Assembly (NCBI GenBank): GCA_001804025.1
Contig: MHFC01000018.1
Span: 1-7,760, forward strand
Origin: Omnitrophica bacterium GWA2_52_8
GTDB taxonomy: Bacteria > Omnitrophota > Omnitrophia > Omnitrophales > Aquincolibacteriaceae
DNA: 7,760 bases
Direction of reading: 5' to 3'
Shown in pieces: positions 1 to 5,904 of the stretch. How positions within the stretch are numbered: the stretch's first letter is position 1; each line of letters begins with the position of its first letter. A model generated the notes under the pieces. It saw only the letters and a list, made by a program, of their open reading frames with translations, searched no databases and was not told the DNA's origin. Made by a program: the position numbers and the translations under genes.

Positions 1-483
1 AAATTGGGCAATTTCATGATACCCCCCCTCGAGCACGTAATTATAATAACTGGCATCATAGGTTTCATTAAAAGGCTTGGGGAAAGCCTCCTTAGTTTGT
101 TGCGGATTGGAGGCAACAATCGTAACGCCGCTTTCCTGCGCGAGACGCGAAATTACGCCCAAAAGCAGCGGTGCTTCCTGGGCCGTATACAGTCCGTTTT
201 TGGTTTTACTAATAAATTCGCCGATCTCACCGTTTTCCTCCGTTAAATACGGTCTCTGCTTTTCAAGGTTCTCGATTTTCTGAATCATGCCTTTTCTTTC
301 CATGATCTGGCGCTTATTCAACCCCCGGCCAACCCACGCGGGCCACAAGTAAAAAATAATGAGAAGAAGAGAAACGGACGAAATGATGCCGATTTTGGTC
401 CAGGTTTTCCTGTCCAAACTTTTCAGCATCTCGACGATATCAGAACCCGTCCATTGGGTGACGGGCTTATCGGGTAATTTCAT
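1..483 (-). CDS. pilO: PilO-like inner-membrane pilus alignment protein, C-terminus cut by window edge
   Basis: An open frame of 161 codons runs from the ATG at 483-481 to the window edge without a stop. Residues 1-29 are cytoplasmic in character. About 30-50 form one hydrophobic membrane segment (IGIISSVSLLLIIFYLW). About 55-95 are charged and probably coiled coil. From about 104 comes a PilO-like periplasmic domain with PLLLGVISRLAQESGV and then YYNYVLEGGYHEIAQF, matching the family pattern in which a G-x-Y-H element precedes a helix. PilO proteins are usually near 200 residues, so the last part lies beyond the window. PilO pairs with PilN in the periplasm as part of the alignment complex between the inner-membrane motor and the secretin. 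The start is 1 base after the pilN stop. A GGAAG about 10 bases upstream, inside the end of pilN, could be its ribosome site. GspM is the T2SS counterpart, but separate PilM and PilN favour the PilO name. Confidence 0.85.
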   Translation of the reverse strand, partial: MKLPDKPVTQWTGSDIVEMLKSLDRKTWTKIGIISSVSLLLIIFYLWPAWVGRGLNKRQIMERKGMIQKIENLEKQRPYLTEENGEIGEFISKTKNGLYTAQEAPLLLGVISRLAQESGVTIVASNPQQTKEAFPKPFNETYDASYYNYVLEGGYHEIAQF

Positions 484-484
484 A

Positions 485-1051
485 TTATTTTTCTTCCCAT
501 GAAAAATCGGCTGAAAATTGCGTCAGCGTCACATTGTCAACAAGCTGCCGCGTCGTCATCAGCGAAAGCTGCGCATCCGGCATTTTCTCTTTCAAACGGT
601 TGATATACCCTTCGAGAAGTTCGATTGAGGGCTGTTCGTCGATCGGCAACGCAAGACCTTTCAGCAGAAATTGGTCATTTTTTCTCTCACGGTCGATGCG
701 AAACTCCGTAATCCATGCGTTGTCGGGCAAAAATTCATTGACCCATCCCAGCACAGGCGTCACGGGCCGGGCATTTAAAAGCATTTTTTCCAAGAACTCC
801 TTTTCGGGCATCAACGTTTTCTCTACATTGTCTTTTAGTTTTGTTAATTCGACATTGGCCGGCTCCATCGCTTTATATTTTTTTTTAAGAGAATTAAGTT
901 GAAAACGCGTCACCCAAAAATCAAAGTAAAAAAAACCGCTGAGCAAGAGGAAGGCGACACCCGCAGCGATAAGAGCTTTGTGCGCCGGCGTGAATTGCGC
1001 CGAGCGTTCGATTTTTCTCATTTCTTTCGGCAATAAATTGATCGTGATCAT
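485..1051 (-). CDS. pilN: PilN-like pilus assembly membrane protein
   Basis: The product is 188 residues, normal for PilN. It begins MITINLLPKE, which holds the conserved INLLP motif (residues 4-8) that in known systems binds the groove of PilM. One membrane segment spans about 26-44. A charged helix, likely coiled coil, follows at about 50-90. The periplasmic ferredoxin-like domain contains VLGWVNEFLPDNAWITEF (100-117), typical of the PilN family in which an LP..xW element precedes a strand. The start ATG overlaps the pilM stop in an ATGA (1048-1051), and no clear Shine-Dalgarno lies upstream, so translation is probably coupled to pilM. The pilO start follows 1 base after the stop. Residues 56-58 are encoded by nine consecutive A bases (878-886), a possible slippage site. 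The product should bridge cytoplasmic PilM and periplasmic PilO. Confidence 0.93.
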   Translation of the reverse strand: MITINLLPKEMRKIERSAQFTPAHKALIAAGVAFLLLSGFFYFDFWVTRFQLNSLKKKYKAMEPANVELTKLKDNVEKTLMPEKEFLEKMLLNARPVTPVLGWVNEFLPDNAWITEFRIDRERKNDQFLLKGLALPIDEQPSIELLEGYINRLKEKMPDAQLSLMTTRQLVDNVTLTQFSADFSWEEK

Positions 1052-2109
1052 ACCGGCCGCAGCGCCCTGCCCAGAATAATGGGGAGCATCCCCTGGTTAC
1101 TGTTCAGAACTTGCGGCTCGACAGCCTTGCCGATTTTCACGCATCTCAGAAGATCAAATCCTGCAACTGGAAAATCAAAGGACTTCTGTAAAAACTCCGG
1201 AATGGCCGGCATGGGCGCAATGTCCCCGCACAAAAACAATTTGGAGATTGCCTGCGCGGATGCATTTTGATCCAGATAATATTCGAATGACATTTTCAAG
1301 TCATTGACCAAATTTTCAAGTACCTCCTGAAGTATGGCAGCGACAGCCGGATCACAAGGCACGTCAAACGTTCTGAAGAGTTTTTTTACCTCATCATCGC
1401 TGTACCCCATTCCACGTTTGAGTTTCTGGCTCAGGTCTTTTTCGCCAAAAGACAATTCTCGGACAAACCGCAGTTTTTTGGCCTGGGAAATCGCAAGCGT
1501 CGAGACCTCGCCGCCCAATTCCAAAACTCCGACTGATTTTTGAAAGTCCTCCGCATGAAATACTTCGAGCGCATTGAGGGCCGCCAGAATATTGACATCA
1601 ATCAATTCGATTTTGCGGTTCACGCTGAGGATCGGCTTCATAATCGCTTCCACTTCGTCTTTTTTGACCGCCACCAGAAGCAAATTCATACCGACTCCCC
1701 CGCCGGCATCCGCCAGATGGTCATCAATCACAACATGGTCCATCACCACATCCTGGGGATTAAAGGGAATATACTTTTCGGCTTCAAACAGAAGCGCACT
1801 CGACAGTTCCTCGATGTTCATTTTTGGAAAATGAAGAAACCGGTAAACAACCCCTTGTCCCTTAACCGAGGTGCGGACAAACTCCGCTTGAATGCCGCTT
1901 TTTGCGAGAAGTTCATCCGACATACCTTGATCCGATGGACCTTCAATCAAGGAAACAATTTCGGGTTGCGGCTGGACAGCCTTAATGGCAGCGAAAAGCA
2001 CTCTGCCCGCGATAAAATCACACGAGGCGACAGTCGCGCTTTTTGAGGACTTTTTGCCGAAACTTATCAGCGATGACAGGTTTGCTAATTTTTTTATGAT
2101 AGGCTTCAC
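1048..2109 (-). CDS. pilM: PilM-like actin-fold protein with degraded nucleotide site
   Basis: At 353 residues this is the usual PilM length. PilM is a cytoplasmic actin/FtsA-fold protein that binds the PilN N-terminus and links the ATPase and platform to the alignment complex. Family hallmarks are ELSSALLFEAEKYIPFNPQD (101-120), LLLVAVKKDEVE (143-154), the IDVNILAALNAL stretch (170-181) and a C-terminal ILGRALR (345-351) like the GLALR of other PilMs. The actin-type motifs are poor. The first phosphate loop, usually D-I-G-x-S-x-x-K, reads CDFIAGRV (30-37). The second reads LELGGEVSTL (196-205), with E where D is usual. The adenosine loop reads LCGDIAP (293-299) instead of a GGG-type turn. 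It may not bind nucleotide normally. The start is GTG at 2109; an in-frame stop lies about 30 bases upstream, and no good Shine-Dalgarno is visible. It heads pilM-pilN-pilO and follows the prepilin terminator. Confidence 0.9.
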   Translation of the reverse strand: MKPIIKKLANLSSLISFGKKSSKSATVASCDFIAGRVLFAAIKAVQPQPEIVSLIEGPSDQGMSDELLAKSGIQAEFVRTSVKGQGVVYRFLHFPKMNIEELSSALLFEAEKYIPFNPQDVVMDHVVIDDHLADAGGGVGMNLLLVAVKKDEVEAIMKPILSVNRKIELIDVNILAALNALEVFHAEDFQKSVGVLELGGEVSTLAISQAKKLRFVRELSFGEKDLSQKLKRGMGYSDDEVKKLFRTFDVPCDPAVAAILQEVLENLVNDLKMSFEYYLDQNASAQAISKLFLCGDIAPMPAIPEFLQKSFDFPVAGFDLLRCVKIGKAVEPQVLNSNQGMLPIILGRALRPV

Positions 2110-2148
2110 GATAATGTCAGTTTGACTATGTTTGGTTAATTATCGAAC

Positions 2149-2177
2149 ATTATAGTGATTTTCCTTACCCCAGAGAA
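2149..2177 (-). promoter_or_regulatory. Candidate sigma-70-type promoter for pilMNO
   Basis: Reading on the minus strand, a perfect TATAAT (-10, 2154-2149) lies 17 bases after TTCTCT (2177-2172), a weak -35 matching TTGACA at 3 of 6 positions. It sits between the prepilin terminator and the pilM GTG, giving a leader of roughly 30 bases. The need for a promoter here follows from the terminator just upstream. The match itself is suggestive only. Confidence 0.45.
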
Positions 2178-2195
2178 CAGAAGACTTTAAGATCA

Positions 2196-2235
2196 AATAA
2201 AAAACCCACCCCGGATTGCCCGGAGTGGGTTTTTT
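2196..2235 (-). terminator. Intrinsic terminator of the prepilin gene
   Basis: The arms 2199-2214 and 2220-2235 pair over 16 positions around a 5-base loop (2215-2219). The single imperfect position (2210/2224) becomes a G-U wobble in minus-strand RNA but is a C-A mismatch on the plus strand. The minus RNA ends the stem with six U, then A and three more U. The stop codon of the prepilin is 22 bases upstream. Orientation, wobble and position all fit termination of the prepilin transcript before pilM. Confidence 0.92.
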
Positions 2236-2257
2236 GATAATCCCGAGAAGCAGCCGA

Positions 2258-2761
2258 TTAACCTAAAATCGGGGCGCCTCCCGTGCATCCTGTCGCACCT
2301 GCCGTCGGATCCACGCCGCCGGCTGTGCTGAAAATAGTGCCCGACTGATCGACACAATACGTATTGGTAGCATCCTGCTGACTTACAGGAGCCATCAAAA
2401 GCGTATAGACCGATGACGGAACACCACCGGGTACCGCGTAAGCATTGGCTAATGCAAACCCGTGCTTCGACGGAGTGACCGCGACATCCCATGTCGTATC
2501 CAAATACGCCGGAACCCCCGCCGCAGGCGGTGTTACAAGCGTCAGGATCGTATCGGCATAGCTCAGCGGTCTTACCGCAGCCCGATAGCTCTCATTGGCC
2601 GAACTAAAGGTGCGTAAATCATATTTAATAGCGCCTTCGTTCGAGTTAATACGAGAGCGGAGCAAATTCGGGATGGCGATTGCAGCCAACAACCCGATAA
2701 TGGCTACCACAATCATAATTTCAACTAAGGTAAAACCTCTTTCACTTTTACGTTGATGCAT
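2258..2761 (-). CDS. Type IV prepilin / pseudopilin with class III signal peptide
   Basis: The 167-residue product starts with a short basic leader, MHQRKSERG, followed by FTLVEIMIVVAIIGLLAA. Prepilin peptidase should cut after G9, leaving F as residue 1 of a mature pilin of 158 residues with the conserved E at position 5. The hydrophobic helix (10-30) ends in IPNLLRSR, as in many T4 pilins and T2SS pseudopilins. A globular domain follows, with TYCVDQSGTIF (134-144) near the end. Two cysteines, C136 and C159, bracket a Gly/Ala/Thr-rich stretch and could form the C-terminal disulfide loop seen in many pilins. The start has a perfect AGGAGG (2774-2769) 7 bases upstream. The gene has its own candidate promoter and a strong terminator, so it is probably expressed more highly than its neighbours. 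Whether it is the major pilin, a minor pilin or a GspG/H-like pseudopilin cannot be decided here, so no symbol is given. Confidence 0.95.
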   Translation of the reverse strand: MHQRKSERGFTLVEIMIVVAIIGLLAAIAIPNLLRSRINSNEGAIKYDLRTFSSANESYRAAVRPLSYADTILTLVTPPAAGVPAYLDTTWDVAVTPSKHGFALANAYAVPGGVPSSVYTLLMAPVSQQDATNTYCVDQSGTIFSTAGGVDPTAGATGCTGGAPILG

Positions 2762-2768
2762 GGTAAAT

Positions 2769-2774
2769 CCTCCT
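2769..2774 (-). promoter_or_regulatory. Consensus Shine-Dalgarno of the prepilin
   Basis: AGGAGG on the minus strand lies 7 bases before the prepilin ATG at 2761-2759. It is the strongest ribosome site in the window, while pilM, pilN and both ATPases show weak or no such site. It supports the start choice and high translation of the pilin. Confidence 0.85.
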
Positions 2775-2785
2775 GAATTTGAATT

Positions 2786-2802
2786 ATCATCGCAGCTATG
2801 AT
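2786..2802 (-). promoter_or_regulatory. Dyad at the presumed prepilin transcription start, possible operator
   Basis: The 17-base element ATCATAGCTGCGATGAT (minus strand) is an inverted repeat about a central base (2794), with 7 of 8 position pairs complementary. It lies 1 base downstream of the candidate -10 box, where a repressor or another regulator could act. Such a short dyad can arise by chance in a gap of this size, so its function is unproven. Confidence 0.25.
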
Positions 2803-2803
2803 G

Positions 2804-2832
2804 AGTATACCTGCCCCATATTCATACGGCAA
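2804..2832 (-). promoter_or_regulatory. Candidate sigma-70-type promoter of the prepilin
   Basis: On the minus strand, TTGCCG (2832-2827) is followed after exactly 17 bases by TATACT (2809-2804). These match the -35 and -10 consensus at 4 of 6 and 5 of 6 positions. The predicted leader is about 36 bases and contains the consensus Shine-Dalgarno. No sigma-54 element (GG, ten bases, GC) was seen in the part of the gap checked, although sigma-54 drives pilin genes in some bacteria. Confidence 0.55.
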
Positions 2833-2944
2833 ATCCTGACAAAACTAAAACTCATTTTATTCATATCAAACCACACTTATTAAACATTTTAAATAAGAGC
2901 TATCTCATTGAAGCGCCTAAAACTGGTGCGCGCGCTTGTATTTT

Positions 2945-4174
2945 TTAATGGATCTTTGACGCGATCGTGAGAATCGGCAAAAACATCGAAATCACAATGC
3001 CGCCGATCACGACGCCTAAGAACGCAATAAGCAGCGGTTCGATCAGCGACGTCAGACCGTCTACAGCCGTATCGACCTCGGTATCATAGAAATCGGCGAT
3101 TTTGAGCAGCATCGCTTCCAATTCGCCGGTTTCTTCACCTATACCGATCATGCGGACCACCATGGGCGGAAAAACCAAGCTTTTGCCGAGGGGCCCCGAC
3201 AGGTTCTCGCCCCGTTTTACGGAATCCATGAGACTCAGAATCACCTTTTCCATCCTCAGGTTGCCCGCCGTACGGGAGACAATTTCTAGCGACGCTAAGA
3301 TCGGAACACCGCTTTTGATCAAAGTCGCCAACGTTCTGGAAAATTTGCTGACCGCGACCTTTGTAATAATCCCGCCAAAAACAGGCATTTTGATAATATA
3401 TCCGTCCCAGTAAATACGGACAGCAGGCAGTTTTAACAACGCTCGAAAACCAAAAATTGACCCGATGATCATTCCTAAGATTAAAATCCAGTTTTGCGAC
3501 AAACTATGGCTCAGATCCATTAAAAATCGTGTCGGTGCCGGCAACTCCACGTGAAGCCCCTCGAACATTTGTGCGAACTTCGGAATGACAAAAACAAGCA
3601 TGCCGTAGGTGATTAAAAAAGCCAGCGAGACAACCGACGCCGGATAAATCATGGCGGACTTCACTTTTTTCTGCAGCGCACTGCTTTTCTCTAAATAGGT
3701 CGCAATTCGGTCGAGCATGATATCCAAACTGCCGCTGGTTTCGCCCGCCTTTGACAGATTGATGAATATTTCAGAAAAAACTTTCTTGTGTTTCCGAAGG
3801 CTGTCCGAAAAACTTTTACCGCCTTCGATTTCCTGGTGAACATCTCGGAGCACAAGCTTTAACTTTAAACGGTCAACCTGGTCCTCTAAAATATCGATCG
3901 CCTGAATCAAAGGGATTCCGGCCGCGACAAGAGTCGCCATTTGGCGGGAAAAAATCACCAAGTCGTCAAGCTTTACCCCGCCCCCTTTGCCGCTGACTTT
4001 CGCCTTGCCTGTCTCCCGGCTGAAAATGGCGCCTTTTTTTACCTCTTGGACCTTCACAATAAAATACCCCTGCGTCCGCAAGGAAGTAATCAAAACGCCC
4101 ACATCATTCGCTTCTTCAAGCCCCGTATGGTCCCTGCCGCCGCGATCTTTAACCCGATATTCAAACCATGCCAT
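2945..4174 (-). CDS. pilC: PilC/GspF inner-membrane platform protein
   Basis: The 409-residue product is full length for PilC/GspF. It has a short N-terminal region (1-70) beginning MAWFEYRVKDRGGRD, then two T2SSF domains at about 72-195 and 275-400. Each carries the repeat pattern FSRQMATLVAAGIPLIQAI (75-93) or FSRTLATLIKSGVPILASL (278-296), and later GETSG (144-148) or GEETGEL (346-352). Membrane segments are predicted at about 176-197, 228-247 and 377-402. In T4P and T2SS this protein sits at the base of the fibre and is driven by the PilB-type ATPase. The start has AAGGAG 6 bases upstream, across the stop of the second ATPase gene, with an 11-base gap between genes, so it is in the same operon. 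No canonical terminator follows, and read-through into the prepilin is possible. GspF is the T2SS name for the same family. Confidence 0.95.
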   Translation of the reverse strand: MAWFEYRVKDRGGRDHTGLEEANDVGVLITSLRTQGYFIVKVQEVKKGAIFSRETGKAKVSGKGGGVKLDDLVIFSRQMATLVAAGIPLIQAIDILEDQVDRLKLKLVLRDVHQEIEGGKSFSDSLRKHKKVFSEIFINLSKAGETSGSLDIMLDRIATYLEKSSALQKKVKSAMIYPASVVSLAFLITYGMLVFVIPKFAQMFEGLHVELPAPTRFLMDLSHSLSQNWILILGMIIGSIFGFRALLKLPAVRIYWDGYIIKMPVFGGIITKVAVSKFSRTLATLIKSGVPILASLEIVSRTAGNLRMEKVILSLMDSVKRGENLSGPLGKSLVFPPMVVRMIGIGEETGELEAMLLKIADFYDTEVDTAVDGLTSLIEPLLIAFLGVVIGGIVISMFLPILTIASKIH

Positions 4175-4185
4175 AATGTTCTCCT

Positions 4186-5904
4186 TTATTCATGCGTCGT
4201 GACCCGCAACACTTCTTCCATCGTGGTCAAACCCTGCTTAAACAATCCGAAAGCGTTTTCAAACAAACTCTCCATACCTTCTTTAACCCCCTGGGTCATG
4301 ATGTCATCGCTCGATCTGCGCGCGAGCACCATATCGCGAATTTTTTGGCTGGCCTGGAGAATTTCGATTGTCCCGAGGCGTCCAAAATACCCCGTATGAT
4401 TGCACTGTGGGCAGCCTTTCCCGTGATATGCGACGACACCTTCGAGGTGCTTGTTCGACAGGTGGCATCGCTCTAAAACTTCCTCAGCAATCTTCACCGG
4501 CGACTTGCAGTGCGGGCATACTTTGCGGACCAATCGTTGCGCAGCCACGCAAATGACGGACGATGCGATTAAAAACGGTTCGATCCCCATATCGACCAAC
4601 CGGGTCATCGCACCGGCGGCATTATTCGTGTGAAGTGTGCTGAAGACCAAGTGCCCCGTCAAAGCCGCTTTAACCGCAATATCGGCTGTTTCCTGGTCTC
4701 TTATTTCCCCGACGAGAATAATATCCGGACTTTGGCGCAAAAGAGTCCGTAAACCGCTCGCAAATGTGAGCCCGATCTCGGAATGGACCTGTGTTTGTGT
4801 GATCCCCTCGAGCTGGTACTCTACCGGATCTTCGATGGTCATAATATTCCGCTCCGGCGTATTCATCGAATTTAAAATCGTATATAGTGTGGTGGATTTA
4901 CCGCTGCCGGTCGGACCCGTCACAAGGATCATGCCGTAAGGCTGCTGGATGCATTTCGCAAATATTTGGGTCGGCTTATCGGTAAATCCCAAGTTATTGA
5001 GGCCGGATTTCACACCGCTTCTGTCCAAAATACGCAAGACCACTTTTTCACCGTGGTAAATAGGAAGAATCGAGACACGAAAATCGATTTCACGGTTACC
5101 GAGCTTGGTGCGGAAACGGCCGTCCTGCGGCAACCGTTTTTCTGTGATATCAAGGTCTGACATAATCTTGATGCGCGTCACAAGAGAATTATAGAGCTCC
5201 CGGGAATGGGCATAAGCTTCCTTTGCCACGCCGTCAATGCGATAGCGGACGCGAAAATTGTTTTCATAGGGTTCAAAATGAATGTCTGAGGCACGCATCC
5301 GAATCGCCTGCTCCAGAAATATTTTGACCATTTTAATGACGGGCGCATCCTCCCCGCCACGGACTGCTTCCGCGACCAGATCCGACACTTTCTTGTCGTT
5401 GCCCCCCTCTGCCGCAATGCCGCCGGGCTGCTCCATATTATCGATAACTTTATCAAGATTGGCGGATTCCCCGTAATAACGGTCGATCGCAGCCTGAATT
5501 TTACGTAAAGGGCTTAATGTGTAGCAGACCTGACAGCCTGTGATTTCTTTGATGTTATCCCTCAAGATCAGGTTAAACGGGTCGGCCACCGCTATGGCCA
5601 TGACATTGCCGATGCGGGAAATTGGGAAACATTGATGTTCCTCAACAAGTTTTTTGGGAATGGCCTTGGTCAACTGCTGCGGAATTCTTAACGCCGGGAT
5701 ATTGACGATAGGGAGATTCATTTCAGTACTGAGAAATTCCGTGACGATCTGATCATTTTTAATATTTTTTTCGACGATCATATGAAAAATCGACTTCTTA
5801 TCCTTACGGGCGGTTACCACAAGGTCTTTGAGGGACTTTTCGTCCATGATTCCCTTTTGCGCCATTTTGTTCAGGATGTCGTCTTTCGTCTGATGGATCA
5901 TCAT
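4186..5904 (-). CDS. pilB: PilB/GspE-type assembly ATPase (second copy)
   Basis: The 572-residue product powers pilin insertion as a cytoplasmic hexamer on PilC. An N-terminal T2SSE_N/MshEN-like region (about 1-145) and a linker precede the ATPase core. Core motifs are ASDIHFEP (205-212), the RIDG turn, LPQDGRF, Walker A GPTGSGKS (330-337), Asp box TIEDPVEYQ (356-364), Walker B with SPDIILVGEIRD (392-403) and His box GHLVFSTLHTN (417-427). C463, C466, C498 and C501 form the CxxC...CxxC metal motif typical of PilB/GspE and absent from PilT. All expected motifs are intact. The ATG overlaps the stop of the preceding ATPase gene (ATGA, 5901-5904). A second in-frame ATG is adjacent, so the start could be one codon later. 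The only GGAG upstream is about 14 bases away, so coupled translation is likely. The adjacent pilC suggests this is the pilus ATPase proper. Confidence 0.95.
   Translation of the reverse strand: MMIHQTKDDILNKMAQKGIMDEKSLKDLVVTARKDKKSIFHMIVEKNIKNDQIVTEFLSTEMNLPIVNIPALRIPQQLTKAIPKKLVEEHQCFPISRIGNVMAIAVADPFNLILRDNIKEITGCQVCYTLSPLRKIQAAIDRYYGESANLDKVIDNMEQPGGIAAEGGNDKKVSDLVAEAVRGGEDAPVIKMVKIFLEQAIRMRASDIHFEPYENNFRVRYRIDGVAKEAYAHSRELYNSLVTRIKIMSDLDITEKRLPQDGRFRTKLGNREIDFRVSILPIYHGEKVVLRILDRSGVKSGLNNLGFTDKPTQIFAKCIQQPYGMILVTGPTGSGKSTTLYTILNSMNTPERNIMTIEDPVEYQLEGITQTQVHSEIGLTFASGLRTLLRQSPDIILVGEIRDQETADIAVKAALTGHLVFSTLHTNNAAGAMTRLVDMGIEPFLIASSVICVAAQRLVRKVCPHCKSPVKIAEEVLERCHLSNKHLEGVVAYHGKGCPQCNHTGYFGRLGTIEILQASQKIRDMVLARRSSDDIMTQGVKEGMESLFENAFGLFKQGLTTMEEVLRVTTHE

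Noticed and set aside
1540..2046. A 168-codon plus-strand frame inside pilM
   Set aside because: It is antisense to a well supported gene, its product has no family features, and no promoter or ribosome site was seen. It is a codon-usage shadow.
2196..2235. Bidirectional use of the terminator hairpin for a plus-strand gene
   Set aside because: No plus-strand gene ends nearby, and the plus-strand version has a C-A mismatch instead of a G-U wobble.
2193..2492. A 99-codon minus-strand frame overlapping the 3' half of the prepilin and its terminator
   Set aside because: It lies in another frame of a clear prepilin gene, ends across the terminator hairpin, and its product is rich in Cys, Arg and Gly with no recognisable domain.
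2911..2937. Hairpin AAGCGC...GCGCTT after pilC as a possible terminator
   Set aside because: The stem is only 6 base pairs with a 15-base loop, and no U tract follows on the minus strand.
2762..2944. Sigma-54 promoter for the prepilin
   Set aside because: The best candidate, near a TTTGCC, lacks the GG ten bases before the GC, which sigma-54 sites require. The sigma-70-type match is better.
3941..4399. A 152-codon plus-strand frame across the pilC/ATPase junction
   Set aside because: It spans two opposite-strand genes and its product shows no domain.
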